NCBI RefSeq assembly: GCF_014217855.1
Contig: NZ_CP059059.1
Location: 1,612,001 to 1,676,000, forward strand
Source of the DNA: Synechococcus sp. HK01-R
Lineage (GTDB): Bacteria > Cyanobacteriota > Cyanobacteriia > PCC-6307 > Cyanobiaceae
Reading direction: 5' to 3'
Length of the DNA: 64,000 bases
In this document: one piece after another, positions 8,758-18,832 of the stretch
Layout: every line of letters begins with the position of its first letter
Numbering within the stretch: position 1 is the first letter of the stretch
Translations under genes and position numbers: made by a program
Notes under the pieces: generated by a model
Databases searched by the model: none
Told to the model about the DNA's origin: nothing
The model's input: only the letters and a program-made list of their open reading frames with translations

Positions 8758-8774
8758 CCTTTCCCTAAGAAAGG
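8758..8774 (+). other. Small hairpin ahead of ferredoxin gene
   Basis: CCTTTC, loop CCTAA, GAAAGG, followed by TTTG. It lies 20 bases before the ferredoxin start. It could end the upstream small-ORF transcript or be part of the petF 5' leader; there is no long T tract. Confidence 0.25.
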
Positions 8775-8794
8775 TTTGACCTCCCTGGTTTGTC

Positions 8795-9076
8795 ATGGCT
8801 TCGTTCACCATCGCGATTGAAGGTGGTTCCAGCTTCAGCTGTGCTGATGACCAGTACATTCTTGATGCCGCTGAAGAACAGGGCATCGATCTGCCCTATT
8901 CCTGCCGTGCCGGTGCCTGCAGCACCTGCGCCGGCAAGATCATGAGCGGCAGTGTCGATCAATCGGATCAGAGCTTTCTCGACGACGATCAGATCGCCAA
9001 GGGGTATGCCCTGTTGTGTGTGAGCTATCCCCTCAGCGATTGCACGGTCAAGACGGACGTCGAAGACGAGCTCTGA
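8795..9076 (+). CDS. petF: [2Fe-2S] plant-type ferredoxin
   Basis: 93 aa soluble electron carrier between photosystem I and FNR and other reductases. The four cluster ligands are visible: C37, C42 and C45 in CRAGACSTC, and C75 in LLCVSYP. The C-terminus ends in an acidic DVEDEL. Length is a few residues under the usual 97-99. A monocistronic arrangement is likely. petH, its reductase, is about 16 kb away in the same window. Confidence 0.93.
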   Translation: MASFTIAIEGGSSFSCADDQYILDAAEEQGIDLPYSCRAGACSTCAGKIMSGSVDQSDQSFLDDDQIAKGYALLCVSYPLSDCTVKTDVEDEL

Positions 9077-9078
9077 GT

Positions 9079-9285
9079 TCAGCGGATCATCACCACGTCG
9101 GGAGTCTCACCCAGCACCTGACCCATGAGTAGGGCATGGGTGACGGCTCCTTCGTGGCTGTGAAAGGTCCAGGCAGATTCGGGTGTCGCCACACGCTCGA
9201 TCCCCTGATCGATCTCGTTCACTCTGAAGTAGGTGCCGGCTTTGGGGCTGCGCAGCACGAAGCGTTCGATACGGGGGAGCAACAT
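9079..9285 (-). CDS. Conserved-looking small hypothetical protein
   Basis: 68 aa from ATG 9285. Starts MLLPRIERFVLRSPKAGTYF and ends PDVVMIR; no signal peptide or membrane helix. It is convergent with ferredoxin, stops 2 bases apart. No family recognised; the regular amino-acid make-up and lack of rare residues favour a real small protein. Confidence 0.55.
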   Translation of the reverse strand: MLLPRIERFVLRSPKAGTYFRVNEIDQGIERVATPESAWTFHSHEGAVTHALLMGQVLGETPDVVMIR

Positions 9286-9478
9286 GGCTGTTCTCGTTGA
9301 GACTCATTCCCTGGCTAGCGCTGCCAAGCATTCGTCCAGCGTCCACTTTCGTTTTCCTGCGCTTTGTCCCTTCGTGAAAGTTTGAACATCCGACCGCTCA
9401 AAAACACGGTACGACTTGGGTGATGGGCTGTGGGACAACCTTCTGCGAGGCAACGCTGCAGGCCCCAGGTGTCTGATC
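9286..9478. other. 193-base gap with no assigned gene
   Basis: Contains TTGAAC at about 9382 and TACGAC about 18 bases later, which could be a promoter for a short transcript on the plus strand, and a G/C-rich stretch at 9420-9470. It does not match 6S RNA, SRP RNA, tmRNA or a riboswitch that I can recognise. Confidence 0.3.
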
Positions 9479-9910
9479 TCAAGTGACCGGGAGTGACGAG
9501 CGTCGCTCCCAGATCAAGCCCTCAGGAGCTGTGAAGAGGCTCAGATGCCCTCCTTCGCGGAACCATGCTTCTGCCTGGGCCTCTAAGGCGGGTGTGTCCA
9601 GTTGCCAGTGGCTTGTGAAGTAGTCCTCCACGGCTGCATTGCTGGCGGGCTCTGCTTGGAGCCAGTGCACCAGCGCCAGCTTGAGGGGGCGGATCGTCAG
9701 CACTGCGATGCGATGTGTGGCGTTGTCGCTGGCCGTCTCGATCTGTTCCTCCACCTGCTCGTTCGCCACAAAGAGGCGCAGCGCGCTGGTGCTGTCCCGC
9801 CCGTCGAGGGGGAACTTATTGAGGTAGAGGCGGCGTGCCTTTGGGAACAGGGCTGAAGGGGCCGACTGCATCAGCTGTGCGAAGGCCTGCTGCAGGCTGG
9901 AGCTGGGCAT
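9479..9910 (-). CDS. Conserved hypothetical protein
   Basis: 143 aa from ATG 9910 (MPSSSLQQAFAQLMQSAPSA); the longer frame to 10057 reads through unlikely low-complexity sequence and overlaps the divergent gene at 9968. Soluble, with alternating strands and helices (RIAVLTIRPLKLALVHWLQ; AEAWFREGGHLSLFTAPEG). No catalytic motif or family recognised. Divergent from the 9968 gene. Confidence 0.6.
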   Translation of the reverse strand: MPSSSLQQAFAQLMQSAPSALFPKARRLYLNKFPLDGRDSTSALRLFVANEQVEEQIETASDNATHRIAVLTIRPLKLALVHWLQAEPASNAAVEDYFTSHWQLDTPALEAQAEAWFREGGHLSLFTAPEGLIWERRSSLPVT

Positions 9911-9967
9911 CGGGCTGGGAGGGGGCGACGCCTGCCCAGCATCACCCTTGGCAGTCCAGCGCCAACA

Positions 9968-10243
9968 GTGCGACGATGGGGACAGTTTTTGGTCTGGACC
10001 GTGCCGGAGTCGGGGCGCTGCACGTATCGATTGGTCGCCCTTGATGGCAGCCCTCATCCCGTCTTGGACACTCCCTATGACTCCAGGGAGGCGGCGGAGG
10101 CGGCGGCCCAGAGCTGGTGCACTGGTCAGGGGATGGCCTTTGGTGTCGGCCAGAGGGGAATCGCTCTAGAGGTGCAGACCCGCTCCGGGGCCTGGCGCAC
10201 CGTCGGTTATCCGCTCAGTTGCCTTCGAGGCGCTAGACCTTGA
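9968..10243 (+). CDS. Hypothetical protein
   Basis: 91 aa from GTG 9968. Sequence VWTVPESGRCTYRLVALDGS then DSREAAEAAAQSW suggests a small alpha/beta domain. No family recognised. It precedes the UPF0045 gene by 19 bases on the same strand, so the two may be co-transcribed. The start could also lie a few codons downstream. Confidence 0.5.
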   Translation: MRRWGQFLVWTVPESGRCTYRLVALDGSPHPVLDTPYDSREAAEAAAQSWCTGQGMAFGVGQRGIALEVQTRSGAWRTVGYPLSCLRGARP

Positions 10244-10262
10244 TCGGTTTCGCCGATCGATC

Positions 10263-10574
10263 ATGTGGGTCAGTGTTGATCTGTGTGTGGTGCCGCTGGG
10301 TGTCGGTGTCTCGCTCGCGCCCTATGTGGCTGCCTGTCAGCAGGTGATTGAGGCGACGGGGCTTGACTTTGAGCTCGGGCCGAACGGAACGGCGATTGAG
10401 GGGGAGTGGGAGTCTGTCTTCGCCTGCGTACAGGCCTGCCATGAAGCCGTGCATCACCTTGGCGCCCCGCGGATTTACACCACGCTCAAGGTCAATACCC
10501 GTGTTGATCGTCAGCAGTCATTCCGCGACAAGGTGGACAGCGTGATCGCCAGCCGTTCAGTCCGACCGGCCTGA
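10263..10574 (+). CDS. MTH1187/UPF0045 family thiamine-binding-like protein
   Basis: 103 aa. The pattern WVSVDLCVVPLGVGVSLAPYV, then GLDFELGPNGTAIEGEWE, then VHHLGAPRIYTTLKVNTRVD is characteristic of the MTH1187/YqgV family (DUF77), small ferredoxin-fold proteins that form tetramers and bind thiamine or related pyrimidines. The family has no enzyme activity known to me; a carrier or sensor role is inferred. ATG start. Confidence 0.75.
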   Translation: MWVSVDLCVVPLGVGVSLAPYVAACQQVIEATGLDFELGPNGTAIEGEWESVFACVQACHEAVHHLGAPRIYTTLKVNTRVDRQQSFRDKVDSVIASRSVRPA

Positions 10575-10653
10575 ATCCGTAGAACTTCGGTGCAAGGGAG
10601 ACGCCCTGGAGTCTCTATGGGTCCAATGGGACTAGTGCTGCGACTGATGACTG

Positions 10654-11142
10654 ATGGGGCGGTTGGCGTGGCTTGTGCTGTTCGTGGGGGTGTCGGCGGC
10701 TGCTCCCCTGCAGGGCAGGGCTGAAAGTTGGGATCGGATTGGACGCTTTGCCGGGCTTCTGCGACAAGCGGGCACCCAGACACTGGTAGCGAAGGACTGC
10801 CCGTCGGCGCTGCTCGGAGCCTTTCATGCCGGCCGTAATGCCTTGCTGCTCTGTGCCAACAATCTCGCCAATGATCCGGCTCAGATCTGGACGGTGCTCG
10901 CCCATGAATCGGCCCATGTTATGCAGCATTGCCGTCAGGGCCCTCTGCTACCGGATGATCAGCTCACCGCCGCCATCGCCCAGGTGCGTCGGTGGGCTCC
11001 TGGGGCGTTGCAGGAACTGAGCCTCTACCACCACAGCCAGCATCGTGATGAGGTGGAAGCACGCCTGGTGCAGGGTCTTCCTGCCGATGAGGTGGAGCAT
11101 CTCTTCAGTCGCTTCTGTGCCGAACGGCTGATCCGGCGCTAA
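10654..11142 (+). CDS. Secreted protein with HExxH motif, putative metallopeptidase-like
   Basis: 162 aa. Signal peptide at residues 1-23 (LAWLVLFVGVSAAAPLQGRA). The mature protein has VLAHESAHVMQHC at residues about 87-99, an HExxH zinc-site motif, preceded by LLGAFHAGRNALLLC. Several Cys (about 50, 69, 99, 156) fit an exported, disulfide-bonded protein. At about 140 mature residues it is small for a peptidase, and a distant acidic third ligand is only a guess (EVEARL or DEVEHL). No family assigned. Confidence 0.6.
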   Translation: MGRLAWLVLFVGVSAAAPLQGRAESWDRIGRFAGLLRQAGTQTLVAKDCPSALLGAFHAGRNALLLCANNLANDPAQIWTVLAHESAHVMQHCRQGPLLPDDQLTAAIAQVRRWAPGALQELSLYHHSQHRDEVEARLVQGLPADEVEHLFSRFCAERLIRR

Positions 11143-11173
11143 TCCAGGAGTGAGGTGTCCCGGGAGAGGGCGG

Positions 11174-11572
11174 ATGGAGGACCAAGACGATCCCGTTACG
11201 CCGCTGACCGGTCCCACCCTCGATGCTGACGGGCATCTCACCTACGTCGGAGAGGACGGTCGGCGCTATGTGGTCGTCGATGGGGTGGAGCTGGATGCAG
11301 AGGGCTCTGCTCAGGTGATGGAGGCCCTTCAAGCCGCCGGCCCGTTGTTTCAGGAGATCGAGGCCCTTTGTCATGGCTGGCTCGATCTGGTGGCGGATTC
11401 CCCGCTTCTGCGAGAGGAAGCGATGGCTCTGCTGCTCGCCACCCTTGAAACCGTTCTTGAGGCCTCAGCAGACGACGCTGTTGATGACGACACCCCAGAG
11501 GGGAACGTCAGTGACCAGAACGGAGCTGACCAGAACGACAACGATGAGAACACTCCCCAGCAGGACGGCTGA
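11174..11572 (+). CDS. Acidic hypothetical protein
   Basis: 132 aa from ATG 11174; a GTG at 11150 would add eight residues. The middle (VGEDGRRYVVVDGVELDAEG) looks beta-rich, followed by a helical segment rich in Leu/Glu, then a disordered Asp/Asn/Gln tail (DDDTPEGNVSDQNGADQ). No family recognised. It follows the HExxH gene closely on the same strand. Confidence 0.55.
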   Translation: MEDQDDPVTPLTGPTLDADGHLTYVGEDGRRYVVVDGVELDAEGSAQVMEALQAAGPLFQEIEALCHGWLDLVADSPLLREEAMALLLATLETVLEASADDAVDDDTPEGNVSDQNGADQNDNDENTPQQDG

Positions 11573-11616
11573 ACGTCATTGCCTACGGTGATGATTCGTT
11601 TGTGCTGCGGTCTCCG

Positions 11617-12048
11617 ATGGATTCCAGCCTTCGTGGCTACTGGCTGATGACCTGGCTCGGACTCGCCGGCAATGTGTTGGCCCTTCCCCTGATCGGGTGG
11701 ATTGCCTTCACCTCTCCTGACTTGCGTGCGGCCAATCTCAGCGTGGCCTTTGGCCTGGCCTGGCCGGCTGCTGTTGTGGGCATCGTTGCCTGTGCCGGTC
11801 TGATCGCCCGCCGCCGCTGGGGGGTGATCGTGGCCATCGTTGCCCTTTCGATGGCCTTGGCTGCATCGCTGCCTTACGGCATTGTGCGCCTCGCGCTGAT
11901 CTCCCTCGGCGCTGATGCGGTTCGCCTAGGAGCGCTTTCCCTGGTGCTTGCTCTTCTCAACTTGCTGGCTCTGCTCTATTGGTGCAGGCCTGAGCATCGT
12001 CGTCAGAGCCTGCGCGCAGGCTTACGTGGGAGCGGAAGCCTGCTCTGA
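11617..12048 (+). CDS. Integral membrane hypothetical protein (4 TM)
   Basis: 143 aa from ATG 11617 (GTG 11602 is an alternative). Four hydrophobic segments at residues about 10-32, 45-63, 70-90 and 105-123, with a basic C-terminal tail. No conserved functional residues recognised. The RluA-type gene starts 2 bases after its stop. Confidence 0.65.
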   Translation: MDSSLRGYWLMTWLGLAGNVLALPLIGWIAFTSPDLRAANLSVAFGLAWPAAVVGIVACAGLIARRRWGVIVAIVALSMALAASLPYGIVRLALISLGADAVRLGALSLVLALLNLLALLYWCRPEHRRQSLRAGLRGSGSLL

Positions 12049-12050
12049 AG

Positions 12051-12704
12051 TTGATTCACGCGATCCCGGTCCTCTTCTCCGACATCCACCTGATGGTGGT
12101 GGACAAACCAGCCGGGCTTCTCAGCCAGCCAGGGCTCGGGCCGGCGCAGGCCGACTCCCTGAGCAGCCGTTTGCAAGTGGCTGAACCTTCGCTTCAGCTC
12201 GTGCATCGTTTGGATCGGGACACCTCCGGTCTGCTGGTGTTGGCCCGCTCTCCGGAAGCCCTGCGCCGGCTCAGTGCGCTTTTCGCCCAGAGGGCTGTTC
12301 AGAAGCTTTACGTCGCCGATGTCTGCGGTGCGCCGGCAGCGCTGAGCGGTCGCATCGATCATCCCCTGGCTCGTCTTGAGCGGCTACCGCCCCGTTATGG
12401 CAACCACCCCGGCGGTCGCCCGTCCCTGACCTGCTGGCGCTGGGCCGCTCCGGGTGATCGCTGCAGCAGGCTCTGGCTGCGGCCTCTGACCGGTCGGTCC
12501 CATCAGCTGCGGGCCCATCTCGCGGGGTTTGGTTGGCCGATCCTCGGTGATCCGATTTATGGATCCGGTGCTCAGCCCTCTGGGCTTGCGGTCACCCGCC
12601 TGCATCTGCACGCGCTGGCCCTGGCCTTTCGGCATCCGTTCAGCGGCAGGCGACTGAGGGTTCATTCGCCGGTGCCCTTCGCGCTCCCAGTTCAGGCTGG
12701 ATAG
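12051..12704 (+). CDS. RluA-family RNA pseudouridine synthase
   Basis: 217 aa from TTG 12051. The catalytic motif HRLDRDTSGLLVLA (Asp about 57) and the later GRSHQLRAHLA and GDPIYG blocks identify the RluA/RluC/RluD catalytic fold, which isomerises uridine to pseudouridine in rRNA or tRNA. It lacks an N-terminal S4 domain, as in RluA itself; the RNA target is not decidable. Its 3' end overlaps the convergent PgpH-like gene by 13 bases. Confidence 0.88.
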   Translation: MIHAIPVLFSDIHLMVVDKPAGLLSQPGLGPAQADSLSSRLQVAEPSLQLVHRLDRDTSGLLVLARSPEALRRLSALFAQRAVQKLYVADVCGAPAALSGRIDHPLARLERLPPRYGNHPGGRPSLTCWRWAAPGDRCSRLWLRPLTGRSHQLRAHLAGFGWPILGDPIYGSGAQPSGLAVTRLHLHALALAFRHPFSGRRLRVHSPVPFALPVQAG

Positions 12705-14809
12705 CCCTTGTAGGCCGGAATCGGATAGGGAATGCGGCGATGGCGCATCCGCCTCCAGACCTGCACGAACGCCCGCACCAGCAGCTCGACTTCCGCGCGC
12801 GTGAGGCTGCTGGACCGCAGCTGACCATCGCGGAGGCGTGATTCGACAATGCGCCGCACGGTCCCCTTTGCCTGGAGATCGCTGGTGTCCGGAGGAAGGG
12901 AGCGCAAAGCTGCTTCGCAGCCATCGGCCAACATCAAGATCCCTGTTTCTCGTGAGCGCGGTGTGGGGCCGCGATAGCGGAAACGTCCCTCGGGCACCTT
13001 GGGGTCGAGCTCCCGTGCTTTGTGAAGGAAATAGCCCATCTTGAGGGTTCCCTGGTGCTCAGGGATGAAGTCGGCCACTGGGCGAGGCAAGCGATAGCGG
13101 CGGGCCAGCTTCAGCCCCTCGTCGACATGGGCCTGGAGGACTCCGGCACTGGCGAGGGGGTCATTGAGTCGGTCGTGGGGGTTCTCGCCGACCTGTGTCT
13201 GGTTTTCGATGAACCAGTCAGGGGCATGCAACTTGCCGACATCGTGATACAGAGCGCCGGTGCGAATGAGATCGACATCGGCTCCGATCGCACGGGCTCC
13301 TCCCTCCGCCAGGCTGCAGATCATCAGCGTGTGCTCGAAGGTGCCTGGAGCCTCACAGGAAAGGCGTCGCAGCAGGGGACGCTCCTGATCGGCCAACTCC
13401 ATCAGACGGGCTCGAGTGAGCAGTCCGAAGGAGCTTTCCAGCAGTGGAATCAGCAGGATCGCCCCCATGAGCAGCAGTCCCATCAGCAGGGCCTCAGAAG
13501 CAAGCTCTCCGGCATTGGGGGCGAGGCGCGTCCAGGCGCTCATGCCCGCATTGATCTGACTGCGCAATAACAGCCATTCGACCAGCAGAGCCGTCAGCGG
13601 TAGAAGCACCGCCAGCTGCAGCAACTGGGCGCGGCTGCGAAGGCGTCCGGCCTGAAGTGCCGCCACGGCGGCGATGGCGGCGGCGATCATCAGTCGCCCT
13701 TCACCGAGACCATTCACCGGCAGGGGCCACAGCAGGCTGGCGATCGCCATCCAGGCCAGGCCGCAGCTGGTTCCTAACCCCTGGGCAAGCAGCAGGGTTG
13801 GCGGCACGATCACCGCTAGAGGGCTGACGGCAGCCCCGAACCAAAGCTTCGCCGCTTGCACGATGAGAAGCAGCCCGAGGGCCAGAAGGGCATGGGATGC
13901 CTCCAGGCAGGGACGCTCCCGGCGCATGATCAGCACCATTACTCCACAACCGGCCAAGGCCTCTGTGAACCGCGACATCCAGATGCCAAGACGGGGGCTG
14001 CGATTCACCAGGCCGAAGTAATCGAGAACGTCATAGGCCTGGGGACTGATGGGTTCTCCCTTGCGGGTGATCAGATCCCCCCGGGTGACCTCGATGGTGG
14101 GAATCCCCTGATTGGTGATCAGCTTCTCGATCAAGCGCTGACTGCGCACCGGATCCGTGCGCAGGTTGCTCGAGCCCTGGAAGGTGGTTGCTAGCAGCTT
14201 GCTGCCGAGTGTTTTCCTTGGATCCTGTGCGTCTCCAAGGGTCGTGAGCTGCAGGGAGGCCGCTTTGCGCAGCTGTTCGACTGCCAGGGTGTTCACCAAT
14301 CCCTGGCTGAGCATGCGGTCAGCCGCACGCCTGAGGGCCATATCCCATTGGCGACGTTCCCTTTGGCTACGGCCTGTGAGCCAGGCCTGTTCAGGATTGC
14401 TCAGGTTGACGGGTCCGATACGTTCGGCGTCATCACTGCGTGCCACCCGTTCCAATTCGGCCAGCTGCCGCTCCAGTCGTTCCCGAAGCCGCTTGGTTTC
14501 CTCAAGGTCGATCACCTGCACGAATGTGCGTGGCACCAGGCTGGAACGGCGCTGTTCCAGGGCTTCGCTATCCACGACCCGAGCACTTTTGGGGGCGACG
14601 GCATCGAAGGGGGCTGGCAGACCGGGACGCAGGTTTGGTTCCACCAGCCACGGCCAGCTGGAGACCAGCGCCACGAGGAGGCAGACAAGAAGAAGCCCTG
14701 CTTTTTGATGGTTGCGCCAGCGCAGCACGGGGCGAGTGGGAGACTCGCTGCGCAACCAGCTCTGCCAGAGCTGACCGAGGCGATGGAGGCGAATCACAGC
14801 CGAGGGCAT
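12692..14809 (-). CDS. pgpH: 7TM-HD domain protein, PgpH-type cyclic-di-AMP phosphodiesterase
   Basis: 705 aa from ATG 14809; the longer frame to 15070 overlaps divergent folD and is unlikely. Order: N-terminal TM helix (about 35-57), a large extracytoplasmic 7TMR-HDED-type domain, a block of about seven TM helices (about 290-450), then a cytoplasmic HD domain with FEHTLMICSLAE, LYHDVGK (H522, D523) and HARELDPKVPEG. This is the architecture of PgpH, which hydrolyses c-di-AMP to pApA. The matching synthase gene cdaA is at 55.3 kb. Name by architecture; activity is inferred. Confidence 0.85.
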   Translation of the reverse strand: MPSAVIRLHRLGQLWQSWLRSESPTRPVLRWRNHQKAGLLLVCLLVALVSSWPWLVEPNLRPGLPAPFDAVAPKSARVVDSEALEQRRSSLVPRTFVQVIDLEETKRLRERLERQLAELERVARSDDAERIGPVNLSNPEQAWLTGRSQRERRQWDMALRRAADRMLSQGLVNTLAVEQLRKAASLQLTTLGDAQDPRKTLGSKLLATTFQGSSNLRTDPVRSQRLIEKLITNQGIPTIEVTRGDLITRKGEPISPQAYDVLDYFGLVNRSPRLGIWMSRFTEALAGCGVMVLIMRRERPCLEASHALLALGLLLIVQAAKLWFGAAVSPLAVIVPPTLLLAQGLGTSCGLAWMAIASLLWPLPVNGLGEGRLMIAAAIAAVAALQAGRLRSRAQLLQLAVLLPLTALLVEWLLLRSQINAGMSAWTRLAPNAGELASEALLMGLLLMGAILLIPLLESSFGLLTRARLMELADQERPLLRRLSCEAPGTFEHTLMICSLAEGGARAIGADVDLIRTGALYHDVGKLHAPDWFIENQTQVGENPHDRLNDPLASAGVLQAHVDEGLKLARRYRLPRPVADFIPEHQGTLKMGYFLHKARELDPKVPEGRFRYRGPTPRSRETGILMLADGCEAALRSLPPDTSDLQAKGTVRRIVESRLRDGQLRSSSLTRAEVELLVRAFVQVWRRMRHRRIPYPIPAYKGYPA

Positions 14810-14866
14810 CCGTCTGCACGCTAGCTCTATCGGGCGGGCATGCTGGGGTGAGGTGCTGACCCGGTG

Positions 14867-15775
14867 ATGGCCCTGAAGCTGGATGGCAGGCAGCTTGCTG
14901 CAGAAATCGAAGAGAGGTTGCAGGCTGCTGTTGAACGCTGCAGCAAGTCGGCTGGGCGTCCACCCGGTCTCGCCGTGCTGCGGGTCGGTGATGACCCCGC
15001 CAGTGGTGTCTACGTCGCCAACAAGGAAAAAGCCTGTAGCCGCATCGGCATCGCCAGCTATGGGGCGCATCTACCCGCCAGCTCAACCCAGGAGCAGGTT
15101 TTAGACACGATCAACTCCCTCAATGCTGACGAGCGGGTGGATGGGATCCTTCTTCAGCTCCCCCTGCCTGCTCACCTCGACGAGGGGCCTCTGATTGCTG
15201 CCATCGATCCTGATAAGGACGCCGATGGCTTGCACACCTTCAATCTGGGGCGACTGCTCAAGGGAGAACTCGGACCCCGCAGCTGCACACCTGCTGGGGT
15301 GATGGCCCTGCTTCGGCGTCATGCGTTGCCGCTCGAGGGCCGTCGGGCCGTTGTGGTGGGGCGCAGCATCCTGGTCGGTCAGCCCATGGCGTTGATGCTT
15401 CAGGCGGCCAATGCCACCGTCACCGTCGCCCATTCCCGGACTCGCGAGTTGGAGCGCGTCACCCGGGAGGCGGAGGTGTTGGTGGTGGCCGCAGGCCGTC
15501 CCCGCATGATCGGAGCGGAGCATCTCTCCCCTGGAGCGGTTGTCGTTGATGTAGGAATTCATCGCCTGCCGCTGCCGCCCGATGCTCCCGAGGGCGCCAA
15601 GGCGAAACTCTGCGGTGATGTGAGGGCTGAGGAGATCGAGGAGCTCGTGTCAGCCCTCTCGCCGGTGCCTGGAGGTGTCGGACCGATGACGGTCGCGATG
15701 CTTTTGGTCAACACAGTGGTGGCTTGGTGCCATCGCCATGGGCTCGACCACGGTCTGGACGACCTGGTGGTCTGA
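14867..15775 (+). CDS. folD: Bifunctional 5,10-methylene-THF dehydrogenase/cyclohydrolase
   Basis: 302 aa from ATG 14867 (GTG 14864 just before it). Oxidises methylene-tetrahydrofolate to methenyl and hydrolyses it to formyl-THF in one-carbon metabolism, using NADP. Motifs: [11 protein letters not shown] with the catalytic Lys, [26 protein letters not shown] (nucleotide-binding) and the C-terminal [14 protein letters not shown] signature. Divergent from pgpH; crtE lies 107 bases downstream on the same strand. Confidence 0.96.
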   Translation: MALKLDGRQLAAEIEERLQAAVERCSKSAGRPPGLAVLRVGDDPASGVYVANKEKACSRIGIASYGAHLPASSTQEQVLDTINSLNADERVDGILLQLPLPAHLDEGPLIAAIDPDKDADGLHTFNLGRLLKGELGPRSCTPAGVMALLRRHALPLEGRRAVVVGRSILVGQPMALMLQAANATVTVAHSRTRELERVTREAEVLVVAAGRPRMIGAEHLSPGAVVVDVGIHRLPLPPDAPEGAKAKLCGDVRAEEIEELVSALSPVPGGVGPMTVAMLLVNTVVAWCHRHGLDHGLDDLVV

Positions 15776-15831
15776 AGCTCGATCCTTCAACGGCCTGTTG
15801 TTTAACCAGCCTGGTGTTCTGTGTCGCCAGG

Positions 15832-15848
15832 GGAGGGCTTGGCCCTCC
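15832..15848 (+). terminator. GC-rich hairpin after folD
   Basis: GGAGGGC, loop TTG, GCCCTCC: a perfect 7-bp stem 57 bases after the folD stop and 35 bases before crtE. There is no T run, so it may be a weak terminator, an RNA end protector or part of the crtE leader. Confidence 0.35.
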
Positions 15849-15876
15849 GGCCTGAGAGAATCCGGCCAATGATTGA

Positions 15877-17341
<1,465 letters not shown>

Positions 17342-17345
<4 letters not shown>

Positions 17346-18832
17346 ATCGCTTGCCAGCATCCAGTGCTGATCTCACTGGCGATCAGCGGCAAGCGGCAGA
17401 GGCTTTCAGCCGTTGGCTTGCAGGCTCCGAGTTCGGGGTCCCCTTCGTGCTTAGCGGCTATGCGGGTAGCGGCAAGACGTTTCTCTCGATGCGCTTGCTC
17501 AGGCAGGTGGATGCCGCAGGACTCTGCTGGACCGTGGTCGCCCCCACCCATAAGGCGGTTGGCGTCCTGCGTCAGGCGCTCAACCTCGAGGGGCTTCAGC
17601 CCACCTGGTATCCCTCCACCATCCACCGTCTGTTACGGCTCAAGCTCCGTCGCCAGGGTGATCGCGAGCTCTGTGAGCCGACCGAGCAGACGGCGATGGC
17701 CCTGGAGCATCTGGGTCTGGTCTTGATCGATGAGGCCTCGATGGTCGACAGCTCGCTGTTGTCCATCGCCTTGCAGTGCGCCCATCCATTCAAAACGCGG
17801 TTGGTGTTTGTCGGTGATCCGGCCCAGTTGCCCCCTGTCGGTGAAATGGAAAGTCCTGTGTTCGCCATGGGCCGCGCTTGCAGCACAAGTCTCACGGAGG
17901 TGGTGCGCCACCAAGGTCCGGTGCTTCAGCTGGCGAGTTGCCTTCGCGATGGCCGGATTGCCTGTGATCGCCCGCCGTTGCTGCCACCTTTGCGCTCTCC
18001 CCAGGGGACTGTGGCTGCGCTGGATCGCAGCCAGTGGCTGGCCCGGGCCCAGGAAGCGTTGCGGCAGGCCTCGATCACGGACAACCCTGATGCAGCGAGG
18101 ATTCTCTGCTGGACCAACCGCAGCCTGGAGCAGCTGGTTCCCCATGCCCGCCGAGCGATTCATGGAGATTTGGCTGATCAGATGCCGGTGTTGCCCGGAG
18201 AGGTCTTGATCACCCGCACCGCTGTGATGGCGCCCGCCTCGAGGGATGGGGCGGAGACGGGCGAAGAGCCTGATCTCGTGCTGGGCTCCAATCGTGAACT
18301 GGTGGTGGAGGATGTGACCCCTGAGCGCTGCGATCTCACTGAGTTTGGGCTCAGCGATGCGGATCTTCGGGGCGATGGGCAGCTGGCCCTTGCCGGGCTT
18401 GGGGTTCCTGTGATCGACACTCTGATGGCACGGGTGCGTTGTGGTGAGCTTGAGCTCAGCCTGAGGCTGTTGCCACCGGTGGGTTCGGAAGCACGCCAAT
18501 TGCTCGATCGTCTGCTGCAGCGCCTGCGCGTGCAGGCCAGGGATGCCGGCAAGCGGGATGGCCGAGCGCTTTGGCGGCGTTTCTTTCTCATCCGCGATGC
18601 CTTCGCTTCCCTCGGACCTGCGGCCGTTCTGACGGTCCATCGCAGTCAGGGCAGCAGCTTCGGGGAGGTTTTTGTGGCCGATGACGTCTTCTGGTCCCAA
18701 GACCTGTCCCTGCGACGTCAGTTGGTGTACGTGGCCGTTAGCAGGGCCCGCCATGGGGTCTGGATGGTTGGACGGTCCAGCGCCAGTCGAGAGTCGCAGC
18801 TGCGTTGGCAGGAGGCGCTCAGATCAGCCTGA
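17342..18832 (+). CDS. RecD-like ATP-dependent DNA helicase
   Basis: 496 aa SF1 helicase. Walker A GYAGSGKT (residues 39-46), Walker B LVLIDEASMVD (126-136), motif III GDPAQLPPVGE (158-168), motif V LTVHRSQGSSF and motif VI YVAVSRARHGVW. The C-terminal part is UvrD_C_2-like. It lacks the N-terminal helix-hairpin-helix region of full RecD2, so it is a short RecD-like enzyme (Dda-like organisation). GTG start overlapping the previous stop. The 3' end overlaps the convergent GAP gene by 14 bases. Confidence 0.85.

Noticed and set aside
9284-9385. Possible 33-aa plus-strand ORF (ATG 9284) with a nearby GGGGGAG
   Set aside because: Overlaps the start of the minus-strand gene at 9285, is very short and has no recognisable features; kept only as unassigned gap.
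9360-9478. Possible small RNA with promoter-like hexamers
   Set aside because: No match to 6S, SRP, tmRNA, RNase P or a known cyanobacterial Yfr by eye; no clear terminator.
14810-15070. N-terminal extension of the PgpH-like protein
   Set aside because: Would overlap most of the 5' end of divergent folD; the residues before ATG 14809 look like antisense folD.
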